From: Candidatus Haliotispira prima
GTDB taxonomy: Bacteria; Spirochaetota; Spirochaetia; SP-2023
Assembly: GCA_029867005.1 (NCBI GenBank)
Contig: CP123443.1
Span: 682,001 to 746,000 of the forward strand
Length of the DNA: 64,000 nt
Reading direction: 5' to 3'
The position numbers were made by a program, and so were the translations under genes. Within the stretch, counting starts at the first letter, position 1; each line of letters begins with the position of its first letter. Below the pieces are notes generated by a model. It searched no databases. It saw only the letters and a program-made list of their open reading frames with translations, and was not told where the DNA came from. Shown here piece by piece: positions 35,383 through 43,779 of this stretch.

Positions 35383-36425
35383 ATGGAACATCAAAAAATA
35401 CTATTGACCGGTGACCGGCCAAACGGTACAATATCCAATATCCAATATCCAATATCCAATATCACACTACTTTAGAAAATAGGCATTTACTTCGTTTCCC
35501 TACAAACCGTTCTAAACCTTTTTATTCAATCTTCTTTGGTCTTTTATCTTTTCTTTTTCTGTCTTTGCTCGGCTGTGTCCCGCTGCCGGACACCGGTGAC
35601 CCGCCCGCTACGCCAACCCCCGTAAAATCCATTACAGTCAATTATTCGGGCCTGCACTACGTCCATTTCACGGCAAATGATCCCAATTTGTCCGGAGACA
35701 AAACGGTCGGTTTTCTGATAACGCCTACAGGCAGCAGCCCATCTAAGGCCGAGGCTGAGACCAAGAAAGGGTACATTACCAGAAAATTTACAGAGACGAA
35801 AAAAGCAAGAAATGTCTTTATGTTCCTGCACGAGGACACGGCTTACAATCTTGCCGCCGGCAGCACGGAGATTGCCTTTGTTGCAGGTGCCACAGCCAGC
35901 GATACCAATTTTGAAACAAGCGACATACTACAGGAAAGCACGTCGTACAAAATACGGATGTATGACGGAGACGAAATATTGGAGAAGACCTTTACCACCA
36001 AATCTTTTTCGGATGGAGATGCAAGTTCAGAAGGTATCATTGCTTATATGGGAGGGTTGGCAGCAGTTTCAATTCTTCCGGCTAAACCTACAGATGAGGA
36101 TATCGCAACTATAAAAGCGAGTGTGTCTCTTACAATAGAACGAAAACCCGAAGAAATTATGCTTATTCCTTATGCAAATGATAATTATACAGGAGAGCAA
36201 ATTAATTATTTTAAGGATGGACTCCTGCGAGGAGGTTGTTCTCCAAATTGTGGAGTAGGTGTATCAGGTACGTATGTATATCTCCTGAGGCGAGAAGACA
36301 ATAAACTTGTTTCTGTTGTATATGTAGCTTCTCCTGAACTAAACGTAACCCTATCTAATTATTGGACTGTAAGAAAGGGTGCCGAATCTGAGGTTGGCTA
36401 TAATATAGAAATCATAAGTGAGTAG
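35383..36425 (+). CDS. Phase-variable lipoprotein, copy 10 (family C), out of frame here
   Basis: ATG at 35383; lipobox LLGC with Cys codon 35574-35576. The leader is 15 bases shorter than in copy 9, an in-frame deletion in the hydrophobic segment. The body is close to copy 9 up to ANDNYTGEQINY, after which the last 75 residues differ in patches (DGLLRGGCSPNCGVGVSGTYVYLL and the following strands). The Cys pair GGCSPNCG is kept. Stop at 36425. Confidence 0.8.
35435..35462 (+). repeat. (CCAATAT)4 phase switch, copy 10
   Basis: Four perfect heptamers preceded by ACAATAT. Predicted ON state: 5 units. Confidence 0.85.
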
Positions 36426-36438
36426 GGGGGCTGTGCCC

Positions 36439-36613
36439 GACCACTTTTCGCTGACAATTAGGCTGACGCGGTCCGGTGTGCTGCCCGGCAGGCTGAGCCC
36501 TGTGGGCGGCTTGCTGATTACCACGGGAAGGCCATCGCGTCCGGAGGCCAAGATGTCGCCGCCATCCGGCTGGATAGTACCCGGCAGAATATCCGGCAGC
36601 TTCAGGTTTTCGG
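36439..36613 (-). pseudogene. Relic of the cdaR 3' end, second copy
   Basis: Matches the last part of cdaR with internal deletions. A minus-strand stretch still reads VSLIVSE-like and LPVVIS-like peptides of the CdaR C-terminus. An internal deletion removes the segment holding the quasi-palindrome seen in the other relics. Confidence 0.85.
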
Positions 36614-36642
36614 AGGGGCAGGTGGTGCCCTAAGGCCCCCCC

Positions 36643-36671
36643 TTGCTCCATATCCAAAATGAATATATGAT
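36643..36671 (+). promoter_or_regulatory. Promoter of lipoprotein copy 11
   Basis: TTGCTC (36643-36648), 17-base spacer, TATGAT (36666-36671). Confidence 0.65.
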
Positions 36672-36705
36672 AGGCTAAAATTAGACTATTCGGAGGTATT
36701 TCCCC

Positions 36706-37745
36706 ATGGAACATCAAAAAATACTATTGACCGGTGACTGGCCAAACGGTACAATATCCAATATCCAATATCCAATATCCAATATCACACTACTTTAGAA
36801 AATAGGCATTTACTTCGTTCCCCTACAAACCGTCCTAAACCTTTTTATTCACTTTTCTTTGGTTTTTTATCTTTTCTTTTTCTGTCTTTGCTCGGCTGTG
36901 CTCCGCTGCCGGATACCGGTGATCCGCCCGCTACGCCAACCCCCGTAAAATCCATTACGGTCAATTATTCGGGCCTGCACTACGTCCATTTCACGGCAAA
37001 CGATCCCAATTTGTCCGCAGACAAAACAGTCGGTTTTCTGCTAACGTCCACAGGCAGCAGCCCATCGAAGGCAGAGGCTGAGACCAAGAAGGGCTACATT
37101 ACCAGAAAATTTACAGAGACGAAAAAAGCAAGGAATGTCTTTATGTTCCTGCACGAGGGCACGGCTTACAATCTTGCCGCCGGCAGCACGGACATTTCCT
37201 TTGTTGCAGGTGCCACAGCCAGCGATACCAATTTTGAAACAAGCGACATACTACAGGAAAACACGTCTTACAAAATACGCATGTATGACGGAGACACGAT
37301 ATTGGAGCAGACGTTTACCACCAAATCGTTTTCGGATGGAGATGCCGGTTCAGAAGGTATTATTGCCTATATGGGAGGGTTGGGAGGAAGTTTAACCCTC
37401 CCATATAGATCTACAGACGCAGAGATAGTAGCTCTAAAAGCGGGTATCCCCCTTACAATAGAACGAAAACCCGAAGAGATTATGCTTATTCCTTATGCAA
37501 ATGATTCTTATGAAGGGAATTCTGTCGATTATTTTGAGAATACTTTACTACAAGGAGGTTGCTCTCCGGCTTGTGGGACGGGTATATCGGGGACGCATGT
37601 ATATGCTCCAAGAAAAGAAGCCAACAAACTTGTTTCTATAGTATATATAATTTCTCCTCAAAGGAAGATAACCTCATCTTTGTGGACTGCCAAAGAGGGC
37701 ACAAGACCTGTTTTTGCCTATGATATAGAAATCATAAGCGAGTAG
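36706..37745 (+). CDS. Phase-variable lipoprotein, copy 11 (family C), out of frame here
   Basis: ATG at 36706; lipobox LLGC with Cys codon 36897-36899 and the same shortened leader as copy 10. The first 160 residues are nearly identical to copies 9 and 10. A variable patch replaces AAVSILPAKPTDEDI with GSLTLPYRSTDAEIV, and the last third has its own sequence around GGCSPACG. Stop at 37745. Confidence 0.8.
36758..36785 (+). repeat. (CCAATAT)4 phase switch, copy 11
   Basis: Four perfect heptamers preceded by ACAATAT. Predicted ON state: 5 units. Confidence 0.85.
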
Positions 37746-37758
37746 GGGGCTGTGCCCG

Positions 37759-37955
37759 GCTACTCTTTGCTGACAATCAGGCTGAGCCCTGTGGGCAGCC
37801 TGCTGACCACCACGGGAAGGGCATAGCGTCCGGAGGCAAAGATGTCACCGCCTTCCGGCTGGATAGAAACAGGTACCTGTTTCTATCCAGCCGGAAGATA
37901 TCGCTGTTGAGCTGCAAGGTTAGCCGGATAGTATCCGGCAGCTTCAGGTTTTCGG
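37759..37955 (-). pseudogene. Relic of the cdaR 3' end, third copy
   Basis: Matches the 3' end of cdaR but with the central segment rearranged into a 46-bp perfect palindrome (37852-37897). In the first relic the same place is only a quasi-palindrome. Confidence 0.85.
37852..37897. repeat. 46-bp perfect palindrome inside the third cdaR relic
   Basis: Two 23-base halves are exact reverse complements, axis between 37874 and 37875, no spacer. The left half matches the first relic; the right half has been changed to mirror it. Confidence 0.85.
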
Positions 37956-37983
37956 AGGGGCAGGTGATGCCCTAAGGCCCCCC

Positions 37984-38012
37984 TTGCCCAATATCCAAAA
38001 TGAATATACGAT
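37984..38012 (+). promoter_or_regulatory. Promoter of lipoprotein copy 12
   Basis: TTGCCC (37984-37989), 17-base spacer, TACGAT (38007-38012), the weakest -10 of the set. Confidence 0.58.
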
Positions 38013-38046
38013 AGGCCAAAATTACCCTATTCGGAGGCATTTCCCC

Positions 38047-39104
38047 ATGAAACATCAAAAAGCACTGTTGACCAGTGACCGATCAAACAGTACAATATCC
38101 AATATCCAATATCCAATATCCAATATCACACTACTTTAGAAAATAGGCATTTACTTCGTTCCCCTACAAACCATCTTAAACCTTTTTATTCACTTCCGGT
38201 TCGTCTTTTACCCTTCTTTTTTCTGTTTGTTCTCGGTGTATCTTTGCTTACCTGTGCTCCGCTGCCGGACACCGGTGACCCGCCCGCTACGCCAACCCCC
38301 GCAAAATCCATTACGGTCAATTATTCGGGCCTGCACTACGTCCATTTCACGGCAAACGATCCCAATTTGTCCGCAGACAAAACGGTAGGTTTTCTGCTAA
38401 CGCCCACAGGCAGCAGCCCTTCTAAGGCCGAGGCTGAGACCAAGAAGGGGTACATTACCAGAAAATTTACGGAGGCCCAAAAGACGAGAAATGTCTTTAT
38501 GTTCCTGCACGAGGGCACGGCTTATAATCTTGCCGCCGGCAGCACGGACATTTCCTTCGTTGCAGGTGCCACAGCCAGCGATACCAATTTTGAAACAAGC
38601 GACATACTACAGGAAAACACGTCTTACAAAATACGCATGTATGACGGAGACGAAATATTGGATAAAACTTTTACCACCAAATCGTTTTCGGATGGAGATG
38701 CCGGTTCAGAAGGTGTTATTGCCTACATGGGAGGGTTGGCAGCAGTTACAATTCTGCCGGACCAACCTACAGATGAGGAGATTACAGCTGCAAAAGCGAG
38801 TGTGTCCCTTACAATAGAACGAAAACCCGAAGAAATTATGCTTATCCCCTATGCAGATGATACTTTTGGAGGAGCACAAACGAATTATTATGAAAATTCT
38901 TCGCTACGAGGAGGTTGTTCTCCCAATTGTGGAACAGCTCTACCGGGAGCATATCTAATGAATTTAAGACGAGAAGTGGATAGGCTTATTTCGATAGCAT
39001 CAGTATTCTCGCCTCAAATAAAAATAACCCCATCATCGTATTGGACGGCAAGAGAGCTCGTAAAATCTGAAATTGTCTACAATATAGAAATCATAAGCGA
39101 GTAG
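38047..39104 (+). CDS. Phase-variable lipoprotein, copy 12 (family C), out of frame here
   Basis: ATG at 38047; lipobox LLTC with Cys codon 38253-38255 and the full-length leader, unlike copies 10 and 11. The body follows family C with EAQKTRNVFMF where the others read ETKKARNVFMF, and its own variable last third around GGCSPNCGTALPGAY. Its stop at 39104 lies only 15 bases from the stop of the convergent, intact cdaR gene. This junction is the likely ancestral end of the duplicated unit. Confidence 0.8.
38099..38126 (+). repeat. (CCAATAT)4 phase switch, copy 12
   Basis: Four perfect heptamers preceded by ACAATAT. Predicted ON state: 5 units. Confidence 0.85.
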
Positions 39105-39119
39105 GGGGGCTGTGCCCGG

Positions 39120-40187
39120 CTACTCTTCGCTGACAATCAGGCTGACACGGTCCGGTGTGCTGCCCAGCAGGCTGAGCCCTGTGGGCAGCCTGCTGACCAC
39201 CACGGGAAGGGCATAGCGTCCGGAGGCAAAGATGTCGCCGCCATCGAGTTGAATAGAAATAGGTAATTGTTCCTCTTCGACTTGCCGGAAGATATCGCTG
39301 TTGCCCTGCAAGGTTAGCTGGATAGTACCCGGCAGAATATCCAACAGCTTCAGGTTTTCGGGCAGATTGACGACGGTGGGGGCGATGGAAAAGGTTTGGG
39401 TCTCAGAACGTGCATCAATCTGAATTTCCACCTGAACGCGCTCAAAAGCCAACTCCAGCTCATTGATAACGTTCTTTTCCAAGCCCGGGAGGGGCAGTAA
39501 TTCTAAATCGGCCAGTTTCTGAAACGATTGATTTTTGCCGGTGATATCAATGGCTTTGGTGCTGATTGCCTCCAGCTTTTGCATCACAGAAGCGGGTCCG
39601 GAGACACTCACCACATCCGGGTAGACACGGTACGCACCCAAGCTGTAGCCTGTGGTGGGGTAGCCCTGAATGCTGATCTCGATGGGCAACTCCCGGACTT
39701 CTTCTTTTTCTGCCAGCAGAGAAATGAAACTCGGTTGGATGCGCACCGTCACGCGCTTTTTAAGCTGCAAGTCGTTGTTGCGCATCCGGTATTGTACAGG
39801 CAGGTTCTGAGCCCCATTTTTGTCGGGGTTCAGCCGGACATAGGTTTCAAAGTCACTGCTGCGCAGATTCTCCAAATCTTTGGTGCGTCCCGACAAATGC
39901 AGCGTGACTTTGCGGGTATCCGTAAAGCGGACAATCCGGTCCTGCGCCCCGACAGTGCGCGGTGACAAAGTGAAGGAGACCTCATCCTGGATAGCAGACT
40001 GGTAGTAGCCGTAAATCACAATGGCCCCCACTAGAGACAGTAGCTTCGCTTGCCAGTTGGAGACAATAGCCCGCCAAAACGATCTTCTTTTAGGTTTTTG
40101 TCTGGTATTTTGTTTCGGACCCCGCTTTGCAAACATTTTCTTCCCGGCAGACGTGGGCTTGGTTTTGTCGTTGTTTTTTGCCATCAC
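39120..40187 (-). CDS. cdaR: YbbR-domain protein, CdaA regulator
   Basis: A 355-residue membrane-anchored protein. A basic N-terminus (residues 1-45) precedes one membrane segment (KLLSLVGAIVIYGYY), then three or four YbbR-type beta-rich repeats, seen in blocks such as RTVGAQDRIVRF, LPIEISIQGYPTTGYSLGAYRVYPDVVSVSGPAS in parts, and the C-terminal LPVVVSRLPTGLSLLGSTP. YbbR proteins next to cdaA bind the cyclase and modulate c-di-AMP synthesis in Firmicutes. The cdaA stop is 6 bases upstream, so the two are one operon. Its 3' end has been copied three times into the adjacent lipoprotein block. Confidence 0.88.
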   Translation of the reverse strand: MMAKNNDKTKPTSAGKKMFAKRGPKQNTRQKPKRRSFWRAIVSNWQAKLLSLVGAIVIYGYYQSAIQDEVSFTLSPRTVGAQDRIVRFTDTRKVTLHLSGRTKDLENLRSSDFETYVRLNPDKNGAQNLPVQYRMRNNDLQLKKRVTVRIQPSFISLLAEKEEVRELPIEISIQGYPTTGYSLGAYRVYPDVVSVSGPASVMQKLEAISTKAIDITGKNQSFQKLADLELLPLPGLEKNVINELELAFERVQVEIQIDARSETQTFSIAPTVVNLPENLKLLDILPGTIQLTLQGNSDIFRQVEEEQLPISIQLDGGDIFASGRYALPVVVSRLPTGLSLLGSTPDRVSLIVSEE

Positions 40188-40193
40188 CTTTGT

Positions 40194-41216
40194 TTAGCCT
40201 CCCTCTGTCCGGTTCCGGTTCTCCGGTCCTTCCTCAATTTCTTTTTGGGTTGGCCGTTCTTTCCTACGCTTATTGTTTTCGCCAAAGAATCGCCATACTT
40301 GTAGCAACATGCGGCCTAAGCCCAACCTTTTGCGCCTCTCCTTCTTGTGGATCAGCAGTCTGTCCAGTTCTTCAAGGATCTCTGCAATACCAAGATGGGA
40401 ATGCATTTCCCCGTCAAAGGCCAGTGAAATATGCCCGGACTCTTCGGACACAACCAGCACCACGGCATCTGTTTCCCGCACCAATTCCATCGCCGAACGG
40501 TGCCTTGTTCCGGATTTCATGGTAATCAGGGTTTTTTCTTCCGGGTCGATGGGCAAAATACAGCCCGCAGCAGCAATGCGCGAATGATTCAATACAATTG
40601 CGCCATCGTGCAATGGGGTGTCAAAGGCAAACAGGGACACAACCAATTCGGTACCGGGCACGGCATTCAGGCTGGTACCGGTACGGACGATGTGGCGCAG
40701 CATATTCTCCCGACAGAACACAATCAAAGCCCCGCGACTCATTTCCACAAGCAATTCGCAGGCTTCGACCATATTATTGATCACCTGAAGGTCCTGGTGG
40801 TTCCTGTGGGAATGATGAAGCATTCCCTGCCGCCCGATTTGCACAAAGATGCGCCGAAACTCCGGTTGCAACACCACAGCCAGAATCACCAACAAAGTGG
40901 GAACAATTCCGTCCAGCAGCCAAATCAGAAACTCCAAACGCAATACGGCGGCTATCAGGTACAAAATACCGATAGACAATATCCCGTACAGGAGCTCCAG
41001 GGCTCCGGAAGCGACCAGGGCTTTGTACCCCTTGTACAGTAGGTAACTCAGCACCAAGACACTGAGAGCGGAGGCCCCGTAGCCCCAAAACTCACCGAGG
41101 AACACAGGCACGGCCCCGTCGGGGTCTTCGTTGCCGGATGCAGGCCGGAACAAGGCCTCAAATAAAGGCAGCAGCTTCGTTTTCAGCCAAGCCAATAATT
41201 GGTCCAAGGGTCCCAT
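40194..41216 (-). CDS. cdaA: Diadenylate cyclase, CdaA type
   Basis: A 340-residue enzyme that makes cyclic di-AMP from two ATP. N-terminal membrane segments (about residues 45-120: ALSVLVLSYLLYKGY, LLYGILSIGILYLIAAVL, WLLDGIVPTLLVILAVVL) are followed by FQPEFRR-like QPEFRRIFVQIGR and the DisA_N catalytic domain. The catalytic motifs LHDGAIVL (DGA) and GTRHRSAMEL (RHR) are intact. A Lys/Arg/Glu-rich tail follows (RRKERPTQKEIEEGPENRNRTE). c-di-AMP controls potassium and osmolyte balance and cell wall state. Upstream, 41217-41455 separates it from thrS and has only repeated CCGGT-type motifs. Confidence 0.93.
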   Translation of the reverse strand: MGPLDQLLAWLKTKLLPLFEALFRPASGNEDPDGAVPVFLGEFWGYGASALSVLVLSYLLYKGYKALVASGALELLYGILSIGILYLIAAVLRLEFLIWLLDGIVPTLLVILAVVLQPEFRRIFVQIGRQGMLHHSHRNHQDLQVINNMVEACELLVEMSRGALIVFCRENMLRHIVRTGTSLNAVPGTELVVSLFAFDTPLHDGAIVLNHSRIAAAGCILPIDPEEKTLITMKSGTRHRSAMELVRETDAVVLVVSEESGHISLAFDGEMHSHLGIAEILEELDRLLIHKKERRKRLGLGRMLLQVWRFFGENNKRRKERPTQKEIEEGPENRNRTEGG

Positions 41217-41455
41217 TTATGTATCCTCGCTATTGGCCGACAATTTTGCCGGTCCGTATTTACCGGCCCATTTTTTCCGGTCCGCCTTTGCCGGTTCTGC
41301 CCGGTACGGCTAACCGGCTTCAGAAGAAATATGAGCCCTGTTAGAGCGGCCTTTCTCAAGCTCCGGGCATCAAGCCTTTGCAATCAATCCGTGTACAAGT
41401 CAGGCAGAACTTAAGCAGAATCAGGGCCCGTATTCCCGTGCGTCCCGCGCTGTAT

Positions 41456-43219
41456 TTATGAAGTGCAATGCAAAGAAAAATCTTCGATTAGCCTGGTGCT
41501 GCGACTCTGCTGTAAGTCCCCGCAGGCAGCGGCGAAAGCTGCCAGAGGCACATCATTCACTTGCTTGTTACCGCGTATACGCACCGCCACGGTGCTTTCT
41601 GCCGCCTCTTTATCACCAATAACTAAGATATACGGCGTTTTGTCTTTCTGTGCCCGTTTGACCTTGGCATTGAGGTTCTCATCGCGTTCGAGGTAATGGA
41701 GACGCAGCCCCAACTCCTTCAGTTTGGTGTAGACAACGTCAGCCGCCTCCTTGTGTTCCGTGCGGATCGGGATGATAGCGACCTGTACCGGCGAGAGCCA
41801 GAACGGAAACAAGCCGCCAAAGTGCTCTATCAGCACACCAAAGAAGCGTTCAATCGAACCGAGCAGGGCCCGGTGCACCATATAGGGCCGCTGTTCGCTG
41901 CCATCCGGCGCGGTGTAACTGATGTCGAAGCGTTCGGGCAGATTGAAGTCAAACTGTATCGTGGAAAGCTGCCACTCGCGCTTCATCGCATCTTTTACTT
42001 TCAAATCTATTTTCGGCCCGTAAAAAGCCCCGCCACCCTCGTCTATACCGAAAGGGATACCCTCCGTTTCCAAGGCCCGGAGCAGAGATTTTTGTGCTAC
42101 TTCCCAACGAGCCACCTCCCCAACGGCTTTTTCGGGCCGGGTGGAGAGATAGGCCGAAATATCTTCGAAACCAAAGGTACGCAGTATTTGCAACGAGAAA
42201 CGCAGCACGCGCAAAATTTCCTCTTCTACCTGTTCATGGGTACAGAAGATATGGGCATCGTCCTGAGTGAAACCCCGTACACGCATCAGGCCGTGCATAG
42301 TACCCGAACGCTCATAGCGATAGACCGTCCCCAACTCGGCCCAGCGGAACGGCAGATCGCGGTAGGAATGTTTGCCATTCCGGTAGATCATGATGTGGAA
42401 GGGGCAGTTCATCGGCTTGATAAAGTATTGGTTTTCATCGATATCCATCGGTGCAAACATGCCTTCCGCGTAGAAGTCCAAATGCCCGGAGGTTTGCCAC
42501 AGCCAAGAGCGGCCCATGTGTGGCGTAAAGATAATTTCGTAGCCGTTGTCCAAGTGCTGCTTGCGCCAGAAATCTTCCAGAGCCACCCGCAGGCGGCCGC
42601 CTTTGGGGTGCCAGTAGACCAAGCCGGCACCGGCCTCATCGTGCAGAGAAAACAAGTCGAGTTCCCGGCCAAGTTTACGATGATCGCGTTTCTTCATTTC
42701 TTCGAGCAATCGGACGTGCTCTTTTAACTCGGCAGGGGTTTCAAAGGCCAGGCCGTAGATGCGCTGCATCATCGGGTTCTCTTCATTACCCCGCCAATAG
42801 GAACCGGCTACGGAAACCAACTTGAAAGCCTTTTTGGGTATCTCTCCGGTGTTGAGCACATGCGGGCCACGGCACAGGTCGAGGAAGTCACCGCAGCGAT
42901 AGAGGCTGATGCCCTCGCCGCGCTCCAGAATGCCGTCAATCAGTTCCATTTTGTAGCGGTCATCACAGAAACGTTGCTTGGCCTCTTCCGTGTCCACCTC
43001 TTCGCGTACAAAGTCGAATTTCTGCTTTAGCAACTCCTGCATTTTGTCCTGAATCCGTTTCAGATCCTCGTCCGTGATGCGGTGTTCCAAGTCCAGATCA
43101 TAGTAAAAGCCGTGGTCGGTGGTCGGTCCCACCCCCATTTTGACATTGCCGTAAAGTTCCTGTACGGCGTAGGCCATAACATGGGCCAGAGAGTGGCGGA
43201 TTTCTTCGATGCCGGGCAT
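41456..43219 (-). CDS. thrS: Threonine--tRNA ligase lacking the TGS domain
   Basis: About 587 residues. The protein starts directly in the editing domain (RHSLAHVMAYAVQELYG with the HxxxH metal motif, CRGPHVLNTGEI), followed by the class II catalytic core (LDLFSLHDEAGAGLVYWHPKG, MNCPFHIMIYRNGKHSYRDLPFRWAELGTVYRYERSGTMHGLMRVRGFTQDDAHIFC in parts) and the anticodon domain starting PVQVAIIPI. The roughly 60-residue N-terminal TGS domain of the E. coli enzyme is absent. I choose the ATG at 43219 because AGGAG lies 6 bases upstream; an in-frame ATG at 43240 has a poorer site. The upstream region shows no TGS-encoding frame. Confidence 0.93.
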   Translation of the reverse strand: MPGIEEIRHSLAHVMAYAVQELYGNVKMGVGPTTDHGFYYDLDLEHRITDEDLKRIQDKMQELLKQKFDFVREEVDTEEAKQRFCDDRYKMELIDGILERGEGISLYRCGDFLDLCRGPHVLNTGEIPKKAFKLVSVAGSYWRGNEENPMMQRIYGLAFETPAELKEHVRLLEEMKKRDHRKLGRELDLFSLHDEAGAGLVYWHPKGGRLRVALEDFWRKQHLDNGYEIIFTPHMGRSWLWQTSGHLDFYAEGMFAPMDIDENQYFIKPMNCPFHIMIYRNGKHSYRDLPFRWAELGTVYRYERSGTMHGLMRVRGFTQDDAHIFCTHEQVEEEILRVLRFSLQILRTFGFEDISAYLSTRPEKAVGEVARWEVAQKSLLRALETEGIPFGIDEGGGAFYGPKIDLKVKDAMKREWQLSTIQFDFNLPERFDISYTAPDGSEQRPYMVHRALLGSIERFFGVLIEHFGGLFPFWLSPVQVAIIPIRTEHKEAADVVYTKLKELGLRLHYLERDENLNAKVKRAQKDKTPYILVIGDKEAAESTVAVRIRGNKQVNDVPLAAFAAACGDLQQSRSTRLIEDFSLHCTS

Positions 43220-43240
43220 GGTGCTCTCCTGGGTGGGCAT

Positions 43241-43779
43241 GGTGCCCCGCTATAGAGGTCGGGCTTCTTGCCATGAGCCTAACCACGCGGGCAGAATAGC
43301 AAAAGCCGTGTTTTTACGCAATCACAGGGCCATGAGAGCTGCCCTTTTCCACAGAGCTGTCCATAATGATCTGCAACGAATATTAGGCTATTTACAGCCA
43401 AAAAAAATAAATATATGTTGTAGTCTTTTTAATATGATACATATAATTAACTATATAGATTCTATTAAAATAAAATTAGAAAAATATCTGCTATATTTAG
43501 AGATATATATAAGAATACAGTATATATATTTAAAATTTCTTTTTTTATATTTTGCCCGGTAATAGATTGTTTATAATATTTAACAGATCTTCAATATATA
43601 CTCTATAATGTCTTTTTTAGGTTTGGTTATTCACTAACCCAAGAGAATATCAGGAACGCCGAATTCAATATAGCTTGTGTGACAATAGTGCATTACAGGT
43701 GGATAATACGCACATCATAAAGATCTATTATCATACAAGTCAGGAAGAATTTTCGCGCGGAGTCGGCCGCCGGTTTCCG
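43241..43779. other. AT-rich intergenic island
   Basis: About 540 bases with no gene I can support. From about 43375 it becomes extremely AT-rich, with many TATA-like words, in contrast to GC-rich genes on both sides. A 117-codon plus-strand frame (43209-43562) is low complexity and is not credible. It might be the remnant of an acquired element. Confidence 0.45.

Noticed and set aside
12760..38126. Repeat arrays as a CRISPR-like system
   Set aside because: CCAATAT units are head-to-tail without spacers, are repeated at twelve gene starts, and no cas genes are present.
12715..39104. Programmed ribosomal frameshifting at the heptamers
   Set aside because: Families A, C and D would need -1 and family B +1 on the same repeat, and no slippery heptamer of the usual X XXY YYZ form is seen. 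Slippage at DNA level explains both.
12715..39104. Silent donor cassettes for a single expression site (vls-like)
   Set aside because: Each copy has its own promoter, ribosome binding site, start and signal peptide; no cassette-free expression site is visible in the window.
41696..42727. A 343-codon plus-strand frame across thrS
   Set aside because: Antisense shadow of a conserved synthetase.
43209..43562. A 117-codon frame in the AT-rich island before thrS
   Set aside because: Ile/Lys/Tyr-rich low-complexity translation without a ribosome binding site.
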